From positions 1,612,001 through 1,676,000 of the forward strand of contig JAVJAP010000214.1 of NCBI GenBank assembly GCA_034770075.1: DNA of 64,000 nt, written 5' to 3'. Origin of the DNA: Aralia elata (lineage: Eukaryota; Streptophyta; Magnoliopsida; Apiales; Araliaceae). The notes beneath the pieces are model-generated. The model was not told the DNA's origin and searched no databases. It worked only from the letters and a program-made list of their open reading frames with translations. The position numbers and the translations under genes are program-made. Every line of letters begins with the position of its first letter. The first letter of the stretch is position 1. Positions 58,847 through 64,000 of the stretch are shown piece by piece.

Positions 58847-59543
58847 GGGTTCCATTGAATCCTTAATGAAAAAACTAATTCATATTAAATAATAAAGTAA
58901 ACAATATAATAAATTCAGAAAACATCCTAAAGTACAATAGATTAAATTGAGAAGGAAGAATGAACTCTGTCACAGTTTTGCTTCTCTCCTTTCTTCAATC
59001 CTTGCCTCCTTCAAGTGCATCCTTGAAACCCTAACTAATATCTAAAACTACTGATAAATAATTCTTTGTCTATCTCCTATATCTTCATAACATGAGAATA
59101 CTTATAGGAGTTATTCCACCTAACCCTAATAGAATTAAAATTACATTAATAACCCTAGGTAGAAACATCTTTATATTTGAAGTCAACTTTGTACTCTTTG
59201 TAACTCTTTAGGCTTCAATTAGCAAGTGTCTTTAATAATCCGGAACGTAAATAATCCAATTAGCCCTTCAAATCTGCCGCACCACGCGCGCGCGCAATCC
59301 TCTCGAGCACCGCGGCCCATGATCCGCGCCGCGGCTCGCATTATCAAGTGCCGCGACGCATAATCCCTATTTTCTCTTAGTTTTCCTTGCTCGCCCAATT
59401 GCTTCAAATATTCACGATTTTGCCACTTAACTCCTTTATTCCTACAAAATAAATAAAAACTCTATAAACTAATATAAATTACTTAAAAACACACAAATTA
59501 AGCCTAAAAGTACCCAAATAATAGGTATAAAACCTACTCATCA

Positions 59544-60836
59544 AATACCTCCAAACTTAAATATTTGCTTGTCCTCAAGCAAAACTCAAACGAAACTAAA
59601 AACTACTCTAACATACAATAACCAGTTAACTCATGAGCAAGAATTTAGGATAAATTTGAAGCACGACCTCAAAGACTTACACATACGAATTTCTAGCCCA
59701 ATTCAAATCATGCATAATCATCAATTCCATAGCAATTCACGATCCCCGACATAAGATCATCCAAACTGCTCAAGCTATTCAACCTAGATAAGGTTATATA
59801 ACCAAATACCATGTAAAAGATACCTGACATCAACTCAAAAATCCAAACCATCACATCAAGTTTCCACAAAGACGACATCACGTCAATTCGGGGGAAGGAA
59901 TTAACAAAATATTTTTTTTTCAACCCGTGAGTATATTTTATGCTCCATCTCACTTTATTGTAAACAAGTGCGTTTTACGCTCCATCTTGCCTACATTTAT
60001 GAATGAGTGCGTTTTACGGTCCATTTCAATCCACCAACAATTCAACTTCAATGACATTCAACATTTTTCATAATTTTCAATTCATTCCTTAAATTTTCCC
60101 CCCAAACTTAAATGAATGCCTATCTCTACGTCTACTGATGATCAATAAACTCCTAGAGTTTCAATCATGTCTTTCACACATATTCAACTATATAAACTCT
60201 CTAATGTCAACTAACTTGAACAACAGGATTATCAAATGTATAGAATCACAAAATACTAGAAAAACCAACACTAAACTAGCATGATCCAAAAAATTAGCCA
60301 AAAATACCTAATTTCAATCCATTCCTATCATTGGCCGTCACAGATTTAGTTAAAAGATTGCTCAAATTTTTATTTATTTATTTTTATTTTTTTAAAATGC
60401 AAACTACTAATATGCAACTAACTAAATTACCAATGCATAAAATAAAACAAACTAACACAAACTAAATTGCATAAATAATTAGATTCCAAGTACCAAATAT
60501 CAAATAAGCACAATACCCCCTAAACTTGAAATGTACATTGTCCTCAATGTTCTAGAAAAATAAAAATAATAAAATTAAGAAACTTCCCTGAAAAATTAAG
60601 CATTCTCATCCTCCTCCTCTATCATGATAAATGTGTATTCGAGGAACACCAGTGAAGCAGAAAAGTTGCGTAAGGATGTATGACGCCTCCAGCCCTTGGG
60701 TATCCAAGTCCTTGATAGTCCTTCAACTCTCAATCTCCCAACTTGGTACCTGAAAAATATTATCGCATTATTACTATCTAAAACATAATTAACTTAATAG
60801 TTCAATTAATTCCTAATTAACTTAATAAAATGAACC
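59544..60836 (-). other. 3' untranslated region of the outer Athila-type element
   Basis: Non-coding. It has the same order of signals as the inner Athila element. A purine tract with hairpin TTTGCTTG-AGGA-CAAGCAAA lies at 59544-59583. GCGTTTTACGC-type motifs lie at about 59928, 59968 and 60006. A second purine tract with hairpin ACATTG-AGGA-CAATGT lies at 60513-60550. It is cut at 60837 by another LTR. Confidence 0.7.
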
Positions 60837-62008
60837 TGATAGACTCCACGGCACGCTTGCGTGAGGTGGTCGTCACCCAGATCGTTTCTAGCAAGTTATA
60901 TGGTGGAACTCTTTCGAATCCTTAATCCCTCGCCTGAATATAGACGATAAACCTTGGAATAGTCGATCAAGCAATTTTGAATGCGTGATGGATGGAACAC
61001 CAACAACACTTTGACCCTCGTTTAGATGGAAAACGATAATCTCCGTATGATTATATGATGCGATAGAATAACGCCACACACAACTATGGTTTGTTGTATG
61101 ATAAGTTAAATATGAATCCCAAAAGAAAAACTAAGAAATTAGCTTAGAAATTCTTCAAAGAACCAAAAGTAGAGAATAACTCTCAAATAAAATAAACTCT
61201 GAATAATAATGAATTGTTCACTCAATTACAAGCATAAAACTTATTTATACTAATAACATGAAACCCTAATCCTATAAGGAAATAAGAATTTGAATGGAAA
61301 TAGAAATCCTATCTAATAAACATCCTAGTTACAATAGAATAGGAAAAAAAAATCCCCATAAGATTGCATTAAAACTGATCAAAAACCTTCCTCGGAATCC
61401 GTGATAAAGGCCTAGCACTTCTGGCGCTGAGATTTGTACTGCTGGAGCGCTGTAGGCGTTGGATTGCAGATTCGCCCACCATGACAAGCGCTTCAGGCGC
61501 TGGAATAACAAAGGGACGAGCGCTGTTGGCGCTAGAGTATTTCCTGCCTTGACGTCCTTTGGAAAAAATGGCCATAACTTTTGACTCGGGAAGAGTTACG
61601 GAACCTGCCACCTATCAAATCGAGATCTCGACGAGATCTACAACTTTCATTCTTTGTGTTTCGCAAGATTCTAGCTGGATCAAGGTCGAAATTGAGCCCG
61701 AAGTGACCGCTGTGTAAATGACATCTCCAAACTCCTCAATCTCCATTCCAATCATCCTTGAACCAACTTCCATTGTTCCGTACATCACATGATGCCTTGG
61801 CTTGCATTGATTTGGCCTTACTAAATAAATGGTATCTAGTAATCCCAAATCACATGATTGATCCTCTCCTCGCCGTTCATATGAATTGAGCTCCAATGTA
61901 AGCATCCTTGAGTAGAATCTAGCCCAATTACTCGAATGCATTTGTTGAACCCTCAAAGCTTGAGCAGAGCCGATGACGCTTGATGCGAGCCTGGTCAGGA
62001 TTGTATCA
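60837..62008 (-). repeat. Gypsy-type 3' LTR, 1172 bp
   Basis: Read on the minus strand it starts TGATACAATCCTGACC right after aagaggaggggaa, has a TATA-like gtataaataag (near 61237) and ends GAGTCTATCA. It contains four AGCGCC...AGCGCT imperfect palindromes (61410-61540). The left flank gaacc would be the target site; the other end of the element is not recognised in the window. Confidence 0.7.
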
Positions 62009-62083
62009 TTCCCCTCCTCTTGAAAAGGATTTGTCCTCAAATCTGACATCCCCTCCTCTTGAAAAGGATTTACCCACAAATCT
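62009..62083 (-). promoter_or_regulatory. Polypurine tract and duplicated AGGA-loop hairpin module
   Basis: The minus strand reads GATTTG-AGGA-CAAATC (62043-62028), then cttttcaagaggaggggaa, then the LTR. A second copy of the module (to about 62083) has a changed loop. The module also encodes the DLRTNPFQEEGND phrase common at the end of gypsy polyproteins. Confidence 0.7.
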
Positions 62084-62247
62084 GATCCTACATAAAAACA
62101 AATTAAGTTAGTAGTATCAAACAAATCATAATCCCAAAACTCATCTTGCAAACGAAATATATAAACAATATCAACAATGCAAGTAAAGTAATGAAAATAA
62201 TCATCAAAAACTCCAACTCCTGCAAAGAACATAGCAATATCTGGAAA

Positions 62248-63249
62248 TTATGACGTATCGACATGAACAACTTGTAAACATCTCTTTCCAAGCAGTGATC
62301 GAATCAGCATAACATCCTGCAAGCTCCTCGTAGCACAACTTGGAAACTTAAACTTCCGATCTCTTTTACTCAAGAACATGTCCACATCAATACGATGCTC
62401 TTCCACACGTAAACCAATTTCTTCCACAATAACAACTACACCAAAACAAACGAAATAAGCAACTAAAGCTAAAATGCAAACAAAATTTCTACCTAAGAAA
62501 TCAAATGCATATATAGTAAAATAAAAACAAATAAAACTATGAAAAGTCCTATATCCTCCTGGATCAAATATCATTATGTAGAACCCTTCACACTTCATCA
62601 ACTTCCATCCACGAATTCCCGGATCAAAAACCAACGTGATGATCTCGTGCATTCGCAAATACTCCCAATGACGAATTTCCGGATCAAAAGTAAACCTTAT
62701 GATCTCGATCATTCGCACTAACATCCATTTCAATGCACCCAGATCAAATGTCAAAATTTGAAACTTGACACATTGCATTTGCAAACACTTTTGAATTCCT
62801 GGATTAAACACAAAACAAAACAAATCAACAAGTTCCTTTCGTTTAATCACCAAGAAATCAAATAATTCAAATCCACATGCGAAGTCTACTAAAACAAAAT
62901 TCAAAACACTTCCCTTTAGACTTTCCATGCATTGCTCGAATTGTTTCGCACCACAACTTATATTTCCCCTCTCGACGAGTATAAACCCATCTCGAACCTG
63001 CAAAACAAACTCAACCTTTCTCTTCCCATTGACATTAAAACATCCAAGATCAATTAGCTGCATCAACGAAAAAGAAATATCACATCCCACTTCACAAGAT
63101 GAAAACTCACTAGCACACTTAACACTATGATAATCACTTGCAAATTCAACAAGTGCTAAAGAATTTTTCCAAGAGTTGACAAAACTAGGAATATCATCAA
63201 AACAAATATTATCAATTTTTCCCATATATGAATGCAAAACATGATTCAA
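62248..63249 (-). CDS. Retroelement ORF with 20-residue repeats and a hydrophobic segment, 333 aa
   Basis: A 333-codon open frame just upstream of the polypurine tract and 3' LTR. The N-terminal half is Cys- and Phe-rich without a recognised domain. From residue 148 to 230 the motif F-[ND]-P-G-I-[RQ]-x-x recurs at exactly 20-residue spacing (148, 168, 188, 208, 228), the second and last copies being degenerate. Residues about 238-279 are strongly hydrophobic (FICFYFTIYAFDFL, ILALVAYFVCFGVVVIV) and could form one or two membrane helices. A basic stretch SKRDRKFKF follows. The position after pol and before the LTR resembles that of env-like ORFs, but similarity to any envelope is not claimed. 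It could also be a fragment of a non-autonomous element's only ORF. Confidence 0.45.
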   Translation of the reverse strand: MNHVLHSYMGKIDNICFDDIPSFVNSWKNSLALVEFASDYHSVKCASEFSSCEVGCDISFSLMQLIDLGCFNVNGKRKVEFVLQVRDGFILVERGNISCGAKQFEQCMESLKGSVLNFVLVDFACGFELFDFLVIKRKELVDLFCFVFNPGIQKCLQMQCVKFQILTFDLGALKWMLVRMIEIIRFTFDPEIRHWEYLRMHEIITLVFDPGIRGWKLMKCEGFYIMIFDPGGYRTFHSFICFYFTIYAFDFLGRNFVCILALVAYFVCFGVVVIVEEIGLRVEEHRIDVDMFLSKRDRKFKFPSCATRSLQDVMLIRSLLGKRCLQVVHVDTS

Positions 63250-63289
63250 TATGAAAACATTTAACGCAGTAGCTAATCCAAATTGATGG

Positions 63290-64000
63290 TTTGATGTTTT
63301 TATTTAGACAATTGATGATTTGATGTTTTTGTTGTTTGATAATAATTAAGAGATATGAAAAGCATTAAAATAATTAAACTCTAATATTAACAAGTCTAAG
63401 ATTGCAATTTCCCCCAACACTTCATTTGAATATCCTAACTCTCTCATTTGAACTAATTAACAACATGGAAATGTCAACCGAGAAATCAAAGCTACTTATA
63501 AGCCTCTGTCGATGGTCAAATTCGAATCTTCCTAATGCGGCATATAGATATATGTCTATCCTACACACTATCAAGAGACCAATTTCAAGAACACTAACAA
63601 GACACGTGTCACTAAATCTCATTAAACGTCCTTTCAATTACCAACTTTCACATAGGAAGTCATTAAGAGTAGATTCTCCATTGGTTGCACACGGTACCTA
63701 GGTATATATCTATCCTAAATACTATCAAGTTACCTATCATTGAGGATAATCAAAAAGACACACGTCACTTAATCTCAATTAATAACCCACAATAATCTTT
63801 AACTTTCGCATGATATCATAACAAGGTCTAAACACTATAATCCGTTCGTCAAGTTCATATAGGTTCCCACGGTAATTACGAGCCAATCAATTAATATATG
63901 AAGCATAAATTATGACATACAATTCACAAATGAGTAATTAATAACAAAGAGAGAGAAATCAATTCAAACTATGTGTTGGGTTCCATTGAAATCTTAGAAA
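63290..64000 (-). repeat. Athila-like LTR fragment, runs off the window
   Basis: From about 63390 the sequence tracks the Athila LTR (compare 46905-47550): 'gcaatttcccccaac', 'aagcctctgtcgatggtc', 'catatagatatatgtctatc', 'acacgtgtcac' and the final 'gggttccattg'. Divergence is much higher than between the two Athila LTRs, so it is a related older copy. The left junction with the preceding element is blurred. Confidence 0.7.

Larger units (their letters stand above)
45955..59543 (-). repeat. Outer Athila-type 3' LTR (1.39 kb), split by the intact Athila element
   Basis: The LTR is in two pieces, 45955-46650 and 58852-59543, separated by the inserted element and its duplication gggtt. Read on the minus strand it starts TGATGAGTAGGTTTTATACC after a purine tract (59544-59560) and ends TTTAGCCCATCA. 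Blocks such as 'gatcccacgaggaataat' match the inner element's LTR, so the two are related Athila-type families. A GC-rich island lies at 59275-59365. Confidence 0.8.

Noticed and set aside
61615..62232. 205-aa minus-strand frame
   Set aside because: It runs across the polypurine tract and into the LTR start at 62008. Only the DLRTNPFQEEGND phrase is protein-like, so most of it is non-coding LTR.

Overview
The window is nuclear DNA of a flowering plant, most likely a eudicot. It is AT-rich and dominated by nested LTR retrotransposons of plant Ty3/gypsy and Ty1/copia lineages, with MITEs and LINE remnants. I found only one convincing host protein-coding gene (16692-17603). There are no rRNA genes, no CRISPR arrays and nothing prokaryotic; I recognised no tRNA gene.

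Layout. (1) 1-15871: a decayed Tat-lineage gypsy element on the + strand (RNase H, second RNase H remnant, integrase, an antisense extra ORF, then polypurine tract and 3' LTR). It is split by two long LTR-like insertions, 369-7641 and 7762-11343. The first carries a third member of the same family (1514-5488). All three have 5-bp target duplications. (2) 15872-24731: an old LTR tail, the host gene, a Stowaway-like MITE, a hAT MITE nested in another hAT MITE (both 8-bp duplications readable), and a LINE RNase H relic. (3) 24732-36628: a complete but pol-less LTR retrotransposon (duplication ccatg) carrying a split, decayed plant mobile domain (PMD) gene on the antisense strand. Its left LTR is broken by a 2.57-kb copia-like solo LTR. 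(4) 36629-42883: LINE RT relic, a candidate MITE, a truncated gypsy element and the 5' end of a copia element. (5) 42884-59543: an Ogre/Tat-type LTR and its 3' minisatellite, broken by an Athila-type LTR, itself broken by a nearly intact young Athila element (46651-58846, duplication gggtt; gag-protease, pol and third ORF all long and open). (6) 59544-64000: the 3' region of the outer Athila element, a further gypsy LTR with an unusual ORF of 20-residue repeats, and part of another Athila-like LTR.

How the parts work together: the genes are almost all retrotransposon functions (capsid, protease, RT, RNase H, integrase), with the tRNA-primer site and polypurine tracts placed as reverse transcription requires. 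The most interesting signal lies outside the genes. A perfect small hairpin whose loop reads AGGA (or contains it) sits just upstream of the polypurine tract in four different gypsy elements, and it shows a compensatory base-pair change between two of them. Other recurring structure includes GC-rich palindrome cassettes inside several unrelated LTRs and a GCGT-TTT-ACGC hairpin at a conserved place in two Athila 3' regions.

All boundaries were read by eye from termini and target duplications; family names rest on recognised motifs, not on a database search.
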